DNA from: Ectopseudomonas mendocina
Lineage (GTDB): Bacteria > Pseudomonadota > Gammaproteobacteria > Pseudomonadales > Pseudomonadaceae
Direction of reading: 5' to 3'
DNA length: 64,000 bases
NCBI RefSeq assembly: GCF_016008875.1
Contig: NZ_JADTQG010000014.1
Location: forward strand, 1 to 64,000
Translations under genes and position numbers: made by a program
Shown: positions 48,267 through 59,816 of the stretch, in pieces
How the letters are laid out: every line of letters starts with the position of its first letter
How positions within the stretch are numbered: position 1 is the stretch's first letter
The notes under the pieces: generated by a model
Told to the model about the DNA's origin: nothing
The model's database searches: none
Seen by the model: only the letters and a program-made list of their open reading frames with translations

Positions 48267-49691
48267 ATGCAACCCATGCTCAGCCAACTCGACCCTCGTA
48301 CCGCCCGCCTGCTGCCATGGATAGTCGCCATCGCCTTCTTCATGCAGACGCTGGACGGCACCATCCTCAACACCGCGCTACCGGCCATGGCCGCCGATCT
48401 CAACGAAGACCCGCTGCGCATGCAGTCGGTGGTGATCGCCTACATGCTCACCGTCGCCCTGCTGATCCCCGCCTCGGGCTGGGTCGCCGACCGCTTCGGC
48501 ACGCGGCGCATCTTCTTCGGCGCCATCGCCCTGTTCAGTCTCGGCTCGCTGCTCTGTGCACTGTCGGAATCGCTAAGCATGCTGATCGGTGCGCGGGTCA
48601 TCCAGGGACTCGGCGGTGCGCTGATGATGCCGGTCGGACGGCTGGTGGTACTGCGCGCCTATCCGCGCTCGGAACTGGTGCGGATCATGAGTTTCATCAC
48701 CCTGCCCGGCCTGCTCGGCCCGCTGATCGGCCCGACCCTTGGCGGTTGGCTGGTAGAAGTGGCCAGCTGGCACTGGATCTTCCTGATCAATCTGCCGGTG
48801 GGGCTGCTCGGCTGCTGGGCGGCTCTGCGGCATATGCCTGACCTGCGAGGCCCTGAGCGCAGTCGCTTCGATACCGCAGGTTTTCTGCTGTTCGGCGCCG
48901 CCATGCTGCTGATCACCGTGGCCCTGGAAGGGCTCGGCGAGCTGCACCTGCCGACCATGCGCGTGGTATTGCTGTTGCTCGGCGGCATGGCCTGCCTGGC
49001 TGCCTACTGGCTGCGCGCCGGGCGCATCCAGCACCCCCTGTTCGCCCCCAGACTGTTTCACACCCGCAGCTTCGCCGTGGGCATCATCGGCAACCTGTTC
49101 GCCCGCCTCGGCAGCGGCGCGCTGCCCTTTCTCACGCCGCTGCTGCTGCAACTGGCGATGGGCTATTCGCCCGCCCAAGCCGGCATGAGCCTGATCCCGC
49201 TGGCGCTGGCAGCGATGGCGGCCAAACCGCTGGCCAGGCCGCTGATCGAACGCCTCGGCTACCGCAACATCCTCACCAGCAACACGCTGCTGCTCGGTGC
49301 ACTGATCGCCAGCCTGGCGCTGGTGGACGGCGACACCTCGACGCTGCAGTTGATCATCCAGCTGAGCCTGATCGGTGCCTGCAACTCACTGCAGTTCACC
49401 GCAATGAACACCGTGACCCTGATCGACCTGGACAACCGTGACGCCAGCAGCGGCAACAGCCTGCTGTCGGTAGTGGTGCAACTGGCGATGGGCCTTGGCG
49501 TCGCCTCGGCGGCGGCGCTGCTCAGTGGTTTCAGCCGTGAGCTGGGCGGCAGCGAGCACGTGCTGCAGGCGTTCCAGGCCACTTACCTGTGCGTCGGCCT
49601 GCTGTCGATGCTGGCCGCGGCGATCTTTCTGCAACTGGATGCGAAAGAGGGTCGTGGCGGGCGCAGCATCGAGGTTTCAGCGGACGAATGA
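48267..49691 (+). CDS. MFS drug-efflux transporter (DHA2/MdtD-like)
   Basis: A 474-residue permease with about 14 hydrophobic segments. The DHA2 motif reads FMQTLDGTILNTALPAMA, and GWVADRFGTRRIFF marks the loop between helices 2 and 3. It resembles MdtD, but without a partner RND operon here its substrate is unknown. The ATG at 48267 is chosen by the N-terminus; no strong ribosome site is seen. It does not use the in-frame upstream BIME sequence. Confidence 0.88.
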   Translation: MQPMLSQLDPRTARLLPWIVAIAFFMQTLDGTILNTALPAMAADLNEDPLRMQSVVIAYMLTVALLIPASGWVADRFGTRRIFFGAIALFSLGSLLCALSESLSMLIGARVIQGLGGALMMPVGRLVVLRAYPRSELVRIMSFITLPGLLGPLIGPTLGGWLVEVASWHWIFLINLPVGLLGCWAALRHMPDLRGPERSRFDTAGFLLFGAAMLLITVALEGLGELHLPTMRVVLLLLGGMACLAAYWLRAGRIQHPLFAPRLFHTRSFAVGIIGNLFARLGSGALPFLTPLLLQLAMGYSPAQAGMSLIPLALAAMAAKPLARPLIERLGYRNILTSNTLLLGALIASLALVDGDTSTLQLIIQLSLIGACNSLQFTAMNTVTLIDLDNRDASSGNSLLSVVVQLAMGLGVASAAALLSGFSRELGGSEHVLQAFQATYLCVGLLSMLAAAIFLQLDAKEGRGGRSIEVSADE

Positions 49692-49740
49692 GCGAGCCTG
49701 CTACACTGCCGGCCTGTTTCTCCATGCCCGAGCTCCTGCC

Positions 49741-51117
<1,377 letters not shown>

Positions 51118-51217
51118 GAAGTTGCTCGTGATCGAGCGCACTCGCTCTGCCTCGCAAGATCGCGCACGACTTCCGGGGCTGATATAAAGGATCAAACGGC
51201 CTGGGCCGGAGTTACCC

Positions 51218-52453
51218 ATGCGCAATATTCTGGTCATCGAAGACAGCCCGCTGGTCCTGAAGATCCTCGAGCATCTGTTCCGCCAGGAAACCGATTTGGA
51301 GCCGATCTTCTGCGCCTCGCTGGCTGAGGCCGAGGTGATGCTGGAGACCTCCGCTTCGCTGTTCTTCGCTGCCATCGTCGACCTGCACCTGCCGGACGCA
51401 CCGGACGGCGAAAGCGTCGATCTGGTGATGCGCTATCAACTGCCGTGCATCGTGCTCAGTGGCAGCTACAACGAGCAGCGGCGCGACGATCTGCTGATGA
51501 AAGGCGTGGTCGACTACGTGCTCAAGGAAAGCCAGCACTCCTACGAGTACGCCTTTCGCCTGCTGCACCGGCTCGATCAGAACAGCCACATCAAGATTCT
51601 CATCGCTGACGACTCCGCGGCGCAGCGTCATTACATCCGCCACATTCTCGAACCGCATCACTATCAGCTCATCGAAGCCAGCGATGGCAAGGAAACCCTG
51701 CGCCAGTTGAACGAGCACGCCGACCTCGACCTGCTGGTGCTCGACCATGCCATGCCCGGCGTCAGCGGCTTCGAGCTGGTCAAGCTGCTAAGACAGAAGC
51801 TGCGCCTCAATGACCTGATCATCATCGGCGTTTCCGCCGACCCCAAAGGCTCGCTCAGCGCGCAGTTCATCAAGCACGGTGCCGACGATTTCCTGCGCAA
51901 GCCGTTCTGCCCGGAAGAGTTGAACTGCCGGGTGATGTCCACCCTGGAGCGCCGCGACCTGTTGCGCGCGCTGAAGAAGGCGGCGCAGTTCGACGCCCTG
52001 ACCGGCCTGAACAACCGCCGCGCCTTCTACGAACAAGGCCTGCAGATGCTGCAGCAGGCGCAACGGGAAAGCCGCGAAGTCAGCGTGGCGATGCTCGACC
52101 TCGATCACTTCAAGCAGATCAACGATGGCTTCGGCCATGCCAGCGGCGACAGCGCCCTGGTGGTGTTCGCCCGGGCAATGAGCAATGCCTTCCCCGACAT
52201 GCTGCTCGGCCGCCTGGGGGGCGAGGAATTCGCCCTGCTCACCCTGCATGGCGCAGAGCACGTCGCTCAGGCATTGGAGAGATTGCGTCGCCAGTGCGCC
52301 GGGCTGCACTACACGGTAGGAGCCCCGCCGCTGTCGTTCAGCGCCGGGCTCTATCAGGGCGAACCGGAAGACCTGGAAAGCCTGCTGCATGAAGCCGATA
52401 TCCGCCTGTATCGGGCCAAGCAGCAGGGCCGCGCACGTACGGTCGTGGTCTGA
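51218..52453 (+). CDS. Two-receiver response regulator with GGDEF domain
   Basis: A 411-residue protein: receiver 1 (residues about 1-120, ILVIEDSP, IVDLHLPD with phospho-Asp, YVLKES), receiver 2 (about 127-245, ILIADDS, LVLDHAMPG, FLRKPF), then GGDEF with LGGEEF. It lacks the RxxD I-site five residues before GGEEF, unlike the cyclase at 13122. It likely makes c-di-GMP after phosphorylation; no kinase is adjacent. Confidence 0.92.
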   Translation: MRNILVIEDSPLVLKILEHLFRQETDLEPIFCASLAEAEVMLETSASLFFAAIVDLHLPDAPDGESVDLVMRYQLPCIVLSGSYNEQRRDDLLMKGVVDYVLKESQHSYEYAFRLLHRLDQNSHIKILIADDSAAQRHYIRHILEPHHYQLIEASDGKETLRQLNEHADLDLLVLDHAMPGVSGFELVKLLRQKLRLNDLIIIGVSADPKGSLSAQFIKHGADDFLRKPFCPEELNCRVMSTLERRDLLRALKKAAQFDALTGLNNRRAFYEQGLQMLQQAQRESREVSVAMLDLDHFKQINDGFGHASGDSALVVFARAMSNAFPDMLLGRLGGEEFALLTLHGAEHVAQALERLRRQCAGLHYTVGAPPLSFSAGLYQGEPEDLESLLHEADIRLYRAKQQGRARTVVV

Positions 52454-53185
52454 TCAGGGACTGTGCCGCTGCAGCGTGGCGGCGTAGCTGCCATCGTCCT
52501 TCATGGCCTGGATCGCCTGGTCGAAGCGGCTGGCGATCTCGCCGTGGTCGCTACGGCTGCGGCTGATCAGGACATAAAGCCCGTTTTCACTCAGCGGCAG
52601 CGGCAGGAACTCCAGTTCGTCGCGCATCGAATTCAATTCTCGGCCCAGGTGGTAGCGCGCCACCAGTTCGTCCTCCAGCGCCAGGGGCACCCGCCCGGCA
52701 TGCAGCATGCGCGCAGCGATCTCGAAGCTGCCGACGCCGACCTTGCGCAAACGCGGGTCGTTGTCGAACTCCCTGGAATAGGCATACCCCCTGACCACGG
52801 CAATGCTATGCGGGTAAAGATCGGCCAGGCGCTCGAAATGGATGTTGTCGCCCTTGCGCTGCAATAGACGGATGCGATTGAACAGATAAGGCCGGGAGTA
52901 GTACCCGTATTCGGCGCGATCGGGACTGTACCAGGCGTTGATCAGCACATCGTAGTCGCCCCGCTTGAGCCCCCGCACCGCACGCTCCCAGGGCACTTCC
53001 ACGTAGCTGGTGCGGTAGCCGGCGCGCTTGAACGCCTGCTCCACCAGGTCGCTGGCCAGGCCTTTGCCCGGTAGCCGCTGATCGGTGAACGGCGGCCATG
53101 GGTCGGCCACTAGACGTAACGACTCGGCTGAAGCCAGGGCCGAGGACAGCAGCAGGAGAAAAAGCCAGACGCGTACAGCGGGCAT
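52454..53185 (-). CDS. Periplasmic solute-binding protein (SBP_bac_3 family)
   Basis: A 243-residue protein with a signal peptide (MPAVRVWLFLLLLSSALASA) and an amino-acid-binding-type fold: LVADPWPPFTD, GYRTSYVEVPWERAVRGLKRG. No transporter genes are adjacent. Such orphans often sense or bind amino acids. The ATG at 53185 is chosen because the signal peptide starts there; a longer frame to 53362 exists. Confidence 0.85.
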   Translation of the reverse strand: MPAVRVWLFLLLLSSALASAESLRLVADPWPPFTDQRLPGKGLASDLVEQAFKRAGYRTSYVEVPWERAVRGLKRGDYDVLINAWYSPDRAEYGYYSRPYLFNRIRLLQRKGDNIHFERLADLYPHSIAVVRGYAYSREFDNDPRLRKVGVGSFEIAARMLHAGRVPLALEDELVARYHLGRELNSMRDELEFLPLPLSENGLYVLISRSRSDHGEIASRFDQAIQAMKDDGSYAATLQRHSP

Positions 53186-53388
53186 TGGCGAGGACCCATT
53201 GGAATTATTCGGTGTAGTGATAGCAGGCTCAGCCTTACCCGTCACTGTCTCCAGTTTGAGACAACCGACCAGGCGTTGATGGTTCACGTAAAGAGTGCAG
53301 GCAGACCGGCGGACGAAAGTCGCTTCGGGTAAACTTCGCCGGTTTTCGCGCAGCCCGTCCATGCCTGCGATCCACCCGAGGGCCTCTC

Positions 53389-54573
53389 GTGTTGCAAACC
53401 GACGTACTGATCATCGGCGCAGGCGCCGCCGGCCTCATGTGTGCTGCCTCGGCCGCCGCCCGTGGCCGCCGGGTGCTGGTGCTCGACCACGCCAACAAGG
53501 CCGGCAAGAAGATTCTCATGTCCGGTGGTGGTCGCTGCAACTTCACCAATATGTACTGCGAGCCGGGCAACTTCCTCTCCGGCAACCCGCACTTCTGCAA
53601 GTCCGCCCTGGCGCGCTTCACCCAGTGGGATTTCATCGGCCTGGTGGCCAAGCATGGCGTGCCCTACCACGAGAAGAAGCTCGGCCAACTGTTCTGCGAT
53701 AACAAGTCCAGCGACATTCTCGAGTTGCTGCTGGCCGAATGCGCCGAGGCTGGCGCACAGATTCGCCTGGACACGGCGGTGCAGACTATCGACAAGACCG
53801 AGAGTGGCTTCCTGCTGCACAGCGATCTCGGCCAGATAACCTGCCAGTCTCTGGTCGTCGCCACCGGCGGGCTGTCGATCCCCACCCTCGGCGCTACCAG
53901 CTTCGGTTATCAGGTGGCCAGCCAGTTCGGTCACGAACTGCTGCCGACCCGTGCAGGCCTGGTGCCTTTCACCATCACCGACCCACAGCTGAAGGCGCTG
54001 TGCACGGAGCTGTCCGGCACTTCGGTGGAAGACTGCCGGGTGAGCTGCAACGGCCAGAGCTTCGTCGAGAATATCCTGTTCACCCACCGTGGCCTGTCCG
54101 GCCCGGCGATCCTGCAGATTTCATCCTACTGGCAGCCGGGCGACGCCGTGCATATCGACCTGCTGCCGCATATCGACCTGCCCGAGTGGCTGGCCACCCA
54201 GCAGCGCGAGCGCGGCAACAGCGAGCTGAAAACCCTGCTGGCCGAGCTGTTCACCAAGAAGATGGCGACGTTGCTGGTGGACAGCTGGTTCACCAACAAA
54301 CCACTGAAGCAGTACACGCCAAGCGAACTCAAGGCGATTGCCGAGCGCCTGTCCGACTGGCAGCTGGTGCCGGCCGGCACCGAGGGCTATCGCACCGCCG
54401 AGGTGACCCTGGGCGGGGTGAAGACCGACGAGGTGTCGTCGAAAACCCTGGAGTCGCTCAAGGTGCCGGGGCTGTATTTCATTGGCGAAGTGCTGGACGT
54501 CACCGGCCACCTCGGCGGCTTCAATTTCCAGTGGGCCTGGGCTTCGGGGTACGCCGCCGCGCAATACGTCTGA
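53389..54573 (+). CDS. NAD(P)/FAD-dependent oxidoreductase (HI0933/BaiN family)
   Basis: A 394-residue flavoprotein. The N-terminal LIIGAGAAGLMCAASAAARG binds FAD, then KILMSGGGRCNFTN, the family signature. The C-terminus GEVLDVTGHLGGFNFQWAWASG is also typical. The start is GTG at 53389. Function is not established in most bacteria. Confidence 0.92.
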   Translation: MLQTDVLIIGAGAAGLMCAASAAARGRRVLVLDHANKAGKKILMSGGGRCNFTNMYCEPGNFLSGNPHFCKSALARFTQWDFIGLVAKHGVPYHEKKLGQLFCDNKSSDILELLLAECAEAGAQIRLDTAVQTIDKTESGFLLHSDLGQITCQSLVVATGGLSIPTLGATSFGYQVASQFGHELLPTRAGLVPFTITDPQLKALCTELSGTSVEDCRVSCNGQSFVENILFTHRGLSGPAILQISSYWQPGDAVHIDLLPHIDLPEWLATQQRERGNSELKTLLAELFTKKMATLLVDSWFTNKPLKQYTPSELKAIAERLSDWQLVPAGTEGYRTAEVTLGGVKTDEVSSKTLESLKVPGLYFIGEVLDVTGHLGGFNFQWAWASGYAAAQYV

Positions 54574-54684
54574 GGCGCGAAATATTGCGCTCCATCCGCT
54601 GGCGCGACGGGAACTGCCAGCGCGGCGCAGACTCTGCTATGAACAGCAGACGCGAAGTTGCGTACCACAGGGACAGTCCCACGC

Positions 54685-56496
54685 ATGAACCTCGAACAAA
54701 GTCAGATTTTCATCATCCTCCTGGCCAGCATGGGCCTGTTCATCTGGGGCCGCTGGCGCCATGACGTGGTGGCGCTCGGCGCCCTGCTGGCCTGCGTGAT
54801 CGTCGGTCTGGTGCCCGAACGCGAAGCCTTCACCGGCTTCGGTCACCCGGCGGTGATCACCGTCGCCTGTGTACTGGTGCTCAGCCACGGCCTGCAACGC
54901 ACCGGCGCGGTCAGCCGGCTGGCGCAGCGCTTGCTGCCCAGCGGCGCCGGCGTGCTGCTGTCCATCGCCGCCCTGACCGGCCTTGGCGCACTGCTCTCGG
55001 CGTTCATGAACAACGTCGGTGCCCTCGCCCTGCTGATGCCCATCGCCCTGCAGATCGCCGCACGCCTGGAACTACCGCCGGGGCGCGTGCTGATGCCGCT
55101 GGCCTTCGGCACCATTCTTGGCGGCATGACTACCCTGATCGGCACACCGCCGAACCTGATCGTTTCCAGCTTCCGCGCCCAGCATGGCGGTGGCCCCTTC
55201 GCCATGTTCGACTTCAGCCCGGTCGGCGTGGCCGTGGCCCTGGCCGGCGTGCTGTTCATCACCCTGCTCGGCTGGCGACTGGTGCCGAAACGCGAGGTGG
55301 GCAACGCCGCCAGCTTTGACACCGGCCACTACCTGACCGAGGCGCGGGTCAAGGAAGGCGGCAAGGCGCAGGGCAAGACCCTGCGCGAGATCGAGCAACT
55401 GCTCGATGAGGCCGACGCCCAGGTGGTGGCCATGGTGCGCAACAAGCTGCGCCTGACCGCGCCCAACCCGCGGCGCGTACTGCAGGCCGACGACGTGCTG
55501 GTGATCGAGGCCGACCCAAAGGAGCTGGGCGAGGTGCTCGGCCAGCTCGATCTGCTGCTGGAGGCCGAGCGCGAGGCCGAGGAAGCCGAACAGAAGGAAG
55601 ACAAGGATGGCGAAACGGAGAAGAAGGTCAGCAACAGCGAGGAGCGCGCCATGCTCGAGCTGCTGGTCAAGCCCGACTCCTCGCTGATCGGCCGCTCCGC
55701 CAGCAGCACGCGCCTGCGCAGCCGCTACTCGATCAACCTGCTGGCCATCTCCCGGCAGAGCCATCGATCCATCAAGCGCCTGCGTTCGACCCAGTTCCAG
55801 GGCGGCGACGTGTTGCTGATGCAGGGCAGCGCCGAGGATATCGGCGAGTTCGCCAACGATTATGACTGCGTGCCGCTGGCCGCGCGGGCGATCAACATTC
55901 CCGACCCTAGCCAGGCCAACCTAGCGCTCGGCATCATGCTACTCGCCATCGCTGCGGCCGCCTTCGGCCTGCTCTCGGCAGCGATCGCCTTCGCCAGCGG
56001 CGTGCTGGCTTACATGCTGCTGCGTCTGGTGCCGCTGCGCGCCGTCTACGAGTCCATCGACTGGCCGGTGATCGTACTGCTCGGCGCCCTGATCCCGGTG
56101 GCCGGAGCGATGTCTTCGACCGGTGCTGCCGACCTGCTGGCAAGGGTGCTGATGGAACACCTGGCCCAGGGCAACGCCATCATCACCCTGACCCTGCTGC
56201 TGATCGTCACAATGACCCTGTCGGACTTCATGAACAACGCGGCGACCGCCGCGGTGATGTGCCCCATCGCCCTGAGCGCCGCCAGCCAGCTGGGCGTCAG
56301 CCCGGACGCGTTGCTGATGGCGGTGGCCATCGGCGCCTCCTGCTCGTTCCTCACGCCCATCGGCCACCAGAACAACACGCTGATCCTCAGCCCCGGCGGC
56401 TTTCGCTTCGGCGACTACTGGCGCCTGGGCCTGCCGCTGGAAATACTCGTGGTACTGATCAGCGTGCCCCTGCTGCTTTGGGTGTGGCCGCTGTAA
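54685..56496 (+). CDS. SLC13-family permease with TrkA-C domains
   Basis: A 603-residue transporter: two halves of membrane helices around two RCK_C/TrkA-C domains in the centre. MNNVGALALLMP and SDFMNNAATAAVMCP are paired Asn motifs, and LIGTPPNLIVS is the SNT-like motif. A highly charged Glu/Lys linker lies between the RCK domains (about residues 295-325). The ion and substrate are unknown; dicarboxylate or sulfate uptake is possible. Confidence 0.9.
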   Translation: MNLEQSQIFIILLASMGLFIWGRWRHDVVALGALLACVIVGLVPEREAFTGFGHPAVITVACVLVLSHGLQRTGAVSRLAQRLLPSGAGVLLSIAALTGLGALLSAFMNNVGALALLMPIALQIAARLELPPGRVLMPLAFGTILGGMTTLIGTPPNLIVSSFRAQHGGGPFAMFDFSPVGVAVALAGVLFITLLGWRLVPKREVGNAASFDTGHYLTEARVKEGGKAQGKTLREIEQLLDEADAQVVAMVRNKLRLTAPNPRRVLQADDVLVIEADPKELGEVLGQLDLLLEAEREAEEAEQKEDKDGETEKKVSNSEERAMLELLVKPDSSLIGRSASSTRLRSRYSINLLAISRQSHRSIKRLRSTQFQGGDVLLMQGSAEDIGEFANDYDCVPLAARAINIPDPSQANLALGIMLLAIAAAAFGLLSAAIAFASGVLAYMLLRLVPLRAVYESIDWPVIVLLGALIPVAGAMSSTGAADLLARVLMEHLAQGNAIITLTLLLIVTMTLSDFMNNAATAAVMCPIALSAASQLGVSPDALLMAVAIGASCSFLTPIGHQNNTLILSPGGFRFGDYWRLGLPLEILVVLISVPLLLWVWPL

Positions 56497-56528
56497 AGGT
56501 GGGAAAAGAGGCCACAACCATTCGCTGC

Positions 56529-57650
56529 CTAGAGTTGCTCGAGCACGCCGTCCGGCGCCTGGAAACGCAGCCCGTGAGCCTCGGCAACGCTGGCACAGGT
56601 GATGACGCCACGCGCGACGTTGAGGCCGGCGAGCAGATGCGGATCCTCTTCCAGCGCTCGCCGCGTGCCCTTCTGCGCCAGCGCGACGACGAATGGCAGG
56701 GTGGCGTTGTTAAGCGCCAACGTCGAGGTACGGGCCACCGCACCGGGCATATTGGCCACGCAGTAGTGCACCACGTCGTCGACTACGTAGGTAGGTTCGG
56801 CATGCGTGGTGGCATGCGAGGTTTCGGCGCAGCCGCCCTGATCGATGGCAACATCCACCAGCACCGCGCCGGCCTTCATCTGCCGCACCATGTCGGCAGT
56901 GATGAGCTTGGGCGCAGCCGCCCCGGGAATCAGCACACCGCCGACGACCAGATCGGCCGCCAGCACCTGCTCGCGTACCGCCGCACGCGTGGAGTACAGC
57001 GTGGTGATGCGGTTGCCGTACTGGGCATCGAGCCGGCGCAAGGCATCGACGCTCTTGTCCAGCACGGTGACATCGGCGCCCAGGCCAACGGCCATGGCCA
57101 GGGCATGGCTGCCGACCACACCGCCGCCGAGAATCACCACCTTGCCCGGCGCCACCCCGGGCACGCCGCCAAGCAGCACGCCGCGGCCGCCGCGGGCCTT
57201 TTCCAGGCAGCCGGCACCGGCCTGGATCGACATACGCCCGGCCACCTCCGACATCGGCGCCAGCAACGGCAGGCGGCCCTGCGCATCGGTCACCGTCTCG
57301 TAGGCGATGCAGGTGGCACCGCCAGCCATCAGCTCCTCGGTCTGCGGCCGGTCCGGCGCCAGGTGCAGGTAGGTGAACAACGTGTGCTGAGCACCCAGCT
57401 TGGCCCGCTCCACCGCCAGCGGTTCCTTGACCTTGACGATCAGCTGGCCTTGCCTGAATACCTCGGCGGCGCTGGCGGCGATCTGCGCCCCGGCCTCACG
57501 ATAATCCTCGTCGGCAAAACCGATGGCGCTGCCAGCCTGGGTCTCGATCCACACCTCGTGCCCCAGCGCGGTCAGTTCGGCCACGGACTGCGGCGTCAGG
57601 CCGACACGGTACTCGTGATTCTTGATTTCCTTGGGTACGCCGATTCGCAT
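56529..57650 (-). CDS. ald: Alanine dehydrogenase
   Basis: A 373-residue NAD-dependent enzyme interconverting alanine and pyruvate. The N-terminus [20 protein letters not shown] and the Rossmann [20 protein letters not shown] are the family signatures. It is convergent with the permease at 54685-56496. Confidence 0.97.
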   Translation of the reverse strand: MRIGVPKEIKNHEYRVGLTPQSVAELTALGHEVWIETQAGSAIGFADEDYREAGAQIAASAAEVFRQGQLIVKVKEPLAVERAKLGAQHTLFTYLHLAPDRPQTEELMAGGATCIAYETVTDAQGRLPLLAPMSEVAGRMSIQAGAGCLEKARGGRGVLLGGVPGVAPGKVVILGGGVVGSHALAMAVGLGADVTVLDKSVDALRRLDAQYGNRITTLYSTRAAVREQVLAADLVVGGVLIPGAAAPKLITADMVRQMKAGAVLVDVAIDQGGCAETSHATTHAEPTYVVDDVVHYCVANMPGAVARTSTLALNNATLPFVVALAQKGTRRALEEDPHLLAGLNVARGVITCASVAEAHGLRFQAPDGVLEQL

Positions 57651-57742
57651 GACTCTCTCCCAGCGTTCAGGATCAACACCCTGAAGTCTAGAAAAGCGTC
57701 ACGCGCCTGACCGGGAAAAACGTCAGAAAAGCTGTCCGTCCG

Positions 57743-58426
57743 TCACTGCCCGAACAATAGCCGCCGCGCTTCGTCGCTGAGCAGCGCCTGCGGGTCGGCA
57801 TTGACCTGCTCCACCAGCGCATAGGCGCGCTGCACGGCCGGCCGCGCCTCGATGCGTTCGAGCCAGGCGGCCATGTTGGGAAAATCCTCCAGCTTCTGCT
57901 GCTGCATCTGCCAGCCCCGGGCCCAGGGATAGATGGCCATGTCGGCGATGGAATAGTCGCCCGCCACGTACTCGCGCCCGGCCAACTGCCGATCCAGCAC
58001 GCCGTAGAGACGCGCGGTTTCCTTCACGTAGCGGTCGATGGCATAGAGGATTGGCTCCGGCGCGTAGCGCAGGAAGTGATGGTTCTGCCCGGCCATCGGG
58101 CCGAGCCCGCCCATCTGCCAGTACAGCCATTGCAGCACGCCGAAACACGCGCGTGTCTCGCGCGGCAGAAACTGCCCGCTCTTGTCGGCCAGATACTCGA
58201 GTATCGCCCCGGATTCGAACAGGGCGATGGCCTCGCCGCCATCGGCCGGCGCATGATCGACGATAGCGGGAATCCGGTTGTTCGGTGCGATCCTGAGAAA
58301 CTCGGGCGCGAACTGCTCGCCCTTGCCGATATGCACCGGGACGATGCGGTACTCCAGCCCGGCCTCTTCGAGGAAGATGCTGACCTTGTGGCCGTTCGGC
58401 GTGGTCCAGTAATAGAGGTCGATCAT
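57743..58426 (-). CDS. yfcG: YfcG-like glutathione transferase / disulfide oxidoreductase
   Basis: A 227-residue Nu-class GST. The active-site TTPNGHK is near residue 8, followed by PNNRIPAIVDH, LFESGAILEYLADK and MAGQNHHF, as in E. coli YfcG. It overlaps the upstream GST gene by ATGA, so they are coupled. A TetR operator precedes the pair. Confidence 0.92.
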   Translation of the reverse strand: MIDLYYWTTPNGHKVSIFLEEAGLEYRIVPVHIGKGEQFAPEFLRIAPNNRIPAIVDHAPADGGEAIALFESGAILEYLADKSGQFLPRETRACFGVLQWLYWQMGGLGPMAGQNHHFLRYAPEPILYAIDRYVKETARLYGVLDRQLAGREYVAGDYSIADMAIYPWARGWQMQQQKLEDFPNMAAWLERIEARPAVQRAYALVEQVNADPQALLSDEARRLLFGQ

Positions 58427-59124
58427 CTGCCCGCCTCCATCCGAATCTCGGCCCGTTTGACCGGGCCGTGGGTGGCCTCGTAAGCCTGCAGGATGCGCGC
58501 GAACCAGGCGCCCAGAGCCGAGTCGTCGGCCCAGGGCTGCGCACCCAGGCACCAGGCCCAGAGCAGCATGCCGGCCAGCAGGTAGTCGCAGCCGCCAGGT
58601 GCCTGGCCTTCGAGGAAGGGTTGTTCGCGCAGCCACATCTCCAGCGGCGCCACGCCTTCGCGGAACAGGCGCTCGCCACCTTCTGGATCGGCGAAGGCTT
58701 CCAGGCTCATACCCAGCACCTTCTCACGGCTGCTGCGGAAGTACTCGCGGTCGGCCGGGTCGATCACCTGCCAGACACGCGGGATGAGTATTTTCAACAG
58801 CGGCACACGCACCATGTGAAAGCTCAGGCGCTCGACCAGGCGGGCGCGCTCAGCAGATAGCCCGTCACCGAGCAGCGGGCGTTGCGGGTAGCGCTGGTCC
58901 AGATAGGCGAAGATCGCCAGGCTGTCGTGCAGCGTTTCGCCGTCGTCGGTCAGCACCGGCACCAGCTTCTGCCCGGAGAAGGCGATCAGCTCCTTGTCGG
59001 TGAAACGTATCGGCCGGCTCTGCCAGTCCAGCCCCTTGTGCGCCAGCGCCAGACGCACGCGCCAGCAGTAGGGCGAGAACAGCAACTCGCGATCAGCGCC
59101 GCACAGTTCGAACAACTCCCGCAT
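58423..59124 (-). CDS. Glutathione S-transferase family protein
   Basis: A 233-residue GST: N-terminal thioredoxin fold (LLFSPYCWRVRLALAHKGLD), KLVPVLTDDGETLHDS, and an all-helical C-terminal domain. An ATG at 59124 follows an exceptionally strong SD (AAAGGAGGTGAT), although spacing is short. Substrate unknown. It is the first gene of the GST pair and follows a palindromic operator. Confidence 0.88.
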   Translation of the reverse strand: MRELFELCGADRELLFSPYCWRVRLALAHKGLDWQSRPIRFTDKELIAFSGQKLVPVLTDDGETLHDSLAIFAYLDQRYPQRPLLGDGLSAERARLVERLSFHMVRVPLLKILIPRVWQVIDPADREYFRSSREKVLGMSLEAFADPEGGERLFREGVAPLEMWLREQPFLEGQAPGGCDYLLAGMLLWAWCLGAQPWADDSALGAWFARILQAYEATHGPVKRAEIRMEAGR

Positions 59125-59137
59125 ATCACCTCCTTTA

Positions 59138-59153
59138 AAGACCATTCGGTCCA
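59138..59153. promoter_or_regulatory. TetR operator ahead of the GST pair
   Basis: The inverted repeat gacc-N4-ggtc at 59140-59151, read minus-strand as ggaccgaatggtcttt. Near-identical to the site at 59798-59811. It lies just upstream of the SD of the GST gene and is a likely repressor site. Confidence 0.75.
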
Positions 59154-59185
59154 GAATAAAGCGAAGAAAACCAGCGCAGGATTGC

Positions 59186-59785
59186 TCACTGGCAATCCAG
59201 GCTGGCCATCACCACGGCCACGGTGGCGCGGATCGAGTCCGCCGGCACCGCGGATTTCACCTGAGTGCGCAGCCCGCTCATCACGCACTGCAGGTAGCCG
59301 GCTCGGGCGACGAGGTCCTGGCCGTTGCGCAGTTCTCCGCAGGCCACGGCGCGCGCCAACGCCTCTTCGAACACCCGGCAGACACCCGCCGTGGCCTGCT
59401 GCAGCACCGGCACCAGTGCGGGCTCCGACAAGGAGAATTCATTGGCGACGTTGACCAGCATGCAGCCCCGCGGCACGCCGTCTGGACCGTCATCTTCGAG
59501 CACGCTGAGCAGGCGCTCGCGGATGAAGGCAAGCGGCGAGGCGCTGGCCTGTAACTGCTCCAGCAGCAAAGCGCGGCGCTGCGCTACGTAGCGGCTGAAC
59601 GCAGCGACGAACCAGGCCTGCTTGCTCGGGTAGGTCTGATACAGGCTGCTCTTGGACAGCCCGGTGGCCGCCTGCAGGTCCTGCAGCGATGCGGCCTCAT
59701 AGCCACGCTGCCAGAACAGCTGCATGGCGTTCTCCAGGGCCCGGTCCGGGCAGAAGCTCTTGGGGCGTCCACGTGTCGTCGTCAT
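59186..59785 (-). CDS. TetR-family regulator of the GST pair
   Basis: A 199-residue regulator. The helix-turn-helix sits at about residues 28-50 (ASLQDLQAATGLSKSSLYQT). The C-terminal ligand domain has MLVNVANEFS. It lies directly upstream of the GSTs on the same strand, and shared palindromes suggest it controls both itself and them. The inducer is unknown; electrophiles are plausible. Confidence 0.88.
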   Translation of the reverse strand: MTTTRGRPKSFCPDRALENAMQLFWQRGYEAASLQDLQAATGLSKSSLYQTYPSKQAWFVAAFSRYVAQRRALLLEQLQASASPLAFIRERLLSVLEDDGPDGVPRGCMLVNVANEFSLSEPALVPVLQQATAGVCRVFEEALARAVACGELRNGQDLVARAGYLQCVMSGLRTQVKSAVPADSIRATVAVVMASLDCQ

Positions 59786-59797
59786 GCGCGCAATTTA

Positions 59798-59811
59798 GAA
59801 CCGAACGGTTC
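59798..59811. promoter_or_regulatory. TetR autoregulatory operator
   Basis: gaaccgaacggttc, five-base inverted halves around a 4-base centre, 13 bases upstream of the TetR gene start. It is similar to the GST site. Confidence 0.78.
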
Positions 59812-59816
59812 AAAAC

